A DNA stretch of 12,942 nucleotides from Thermoanaerobacteraceae bacterium (lineage in GTDB: Bacteria; Bacillota; Desulfotomaculia; Desulfotomaculales; Ammonificaceae), in contig JASEJH010000008.1 of assembly GCA_030016455.1 (NCBI GenBank), positions 4,356 through 17,297 of the forward strand. The letters run 5' to 3'. Of this stretch, positions 12,898 through 12,942 are shown piece after piece. The position numbers and the translations under genes were made by a program. The notes below the pieces were generated by a model. That model made no database searches. It worked only from the letters and a program-made list of their open reading frames with translations, and had not been told where the DNA came from. Position 1 is the first letter of the stretch. The number at the start of each line of letters is the position of its first letter.

Positions 12898-12927
12898 AAT
12901 GTATCAGTTATGCCACCGTTTTGTCAA
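12898..12927 (-). promoter_or_regulatory. Strong promoter of the surface-protein gene
   Basis: On the minus strand a perfect TTGACA -35 (12922-12927), 18-nt spacer, and TACATT -10 (12898-12903; 4 of 6) preceded by TGA, an extended -10. Transcription would start near 12891, giving a long leader before ATG 12723. Confidence 0.65.
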
Positions 12928-12942
12928 TCCTTTTTTCCGAGA

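Noticed and set aside
1..12942. tRNA, rRNA, insertion sequence or phage integration site
   Set aside because: No cloverleaf, transposase, integrase or terminal inverted repeats were seen by reading.

Overview
The window looks like a chromosomal segment from a GC-rich, probably thermophilic or anaerobic Firmicute of the Desulfotomaculum/Ammonifex/Moorella kind. The pointers are GC-rich coding sequence with AT-rich promoters, purine-rich AGGAGG-type ribosome binding sites, frequent TTG/GTG starts, and a secreted protein ending in a copper-amine-oxidase-N-type domain, a common cell-surface module in clostridial relatives. The genus is inference; no rRNA or other phylogenetic marker is present.

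Layout. 1-608 is the 3' end of a glycogen branching enzyme gene (glgB). 728-1246 encodes a GbsR/MarR-type regulator behind an AT-rich promoter that carries a 22-bp palindrome. 1247-1584 is a 338-bp non-coding stretch with a strong hairpin and a good sigma-A-type promoter. 1585-2562 encodes an atypical NAD(P)-binding SDR protein. 2600-3034 (minus strand) is a YaiI/YqxD (UPF0178) protein, divergent from the next block.

3176-9614 is the centrepiece: six plus-strand genes in tandem encoding NurA nuclease, HerA translocase, an Mre11/SbcD-type nuclease and a Rad50/SbcC-type ATPase split over three reading frames (N-lobe plus coil plus CxxC, a small coiled-coil protein, and the C-lobe). Known relatives in archaea (HerA-NurA-Mre11-Rad50) process DNA double-strand ends together. 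The expected division of labour is Mre11-Rad50 for recognition and initial processing of ends, and HerA-NurA for ATP-driven long-range resection. A run of degenerate 7-bp repeats separates nurA-herA from the mre11-rad50 part. A role in repair is the default reading; a role in defence against foreign DNA is possible but nothing here proves it.

9649-9672 is a hairpin that terminates the minus-strand gene. 9712-12723 (minus strand) encodes a secreted protein of about 1003 residues: signal peptide, zinc phospholipase C/Het-C-like domain, a possible C2-like region, fibronectin-III-like repeats and a C-terminal copper-amine-oxidase-N-like domain. Its promoter lies at 12898-12927 and its leader of about 165 nt contains a perfect 11-bp hairpin.

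The most unusual features are the NurA-HerA-Mre11 operon with a three-part Rad50, the single TGA separating two of the Rad50 parts in the same frame, the two matching palindromes (one intergenic, one inside the Rad50 N-half gene), and the phospholipase-like surface protein.
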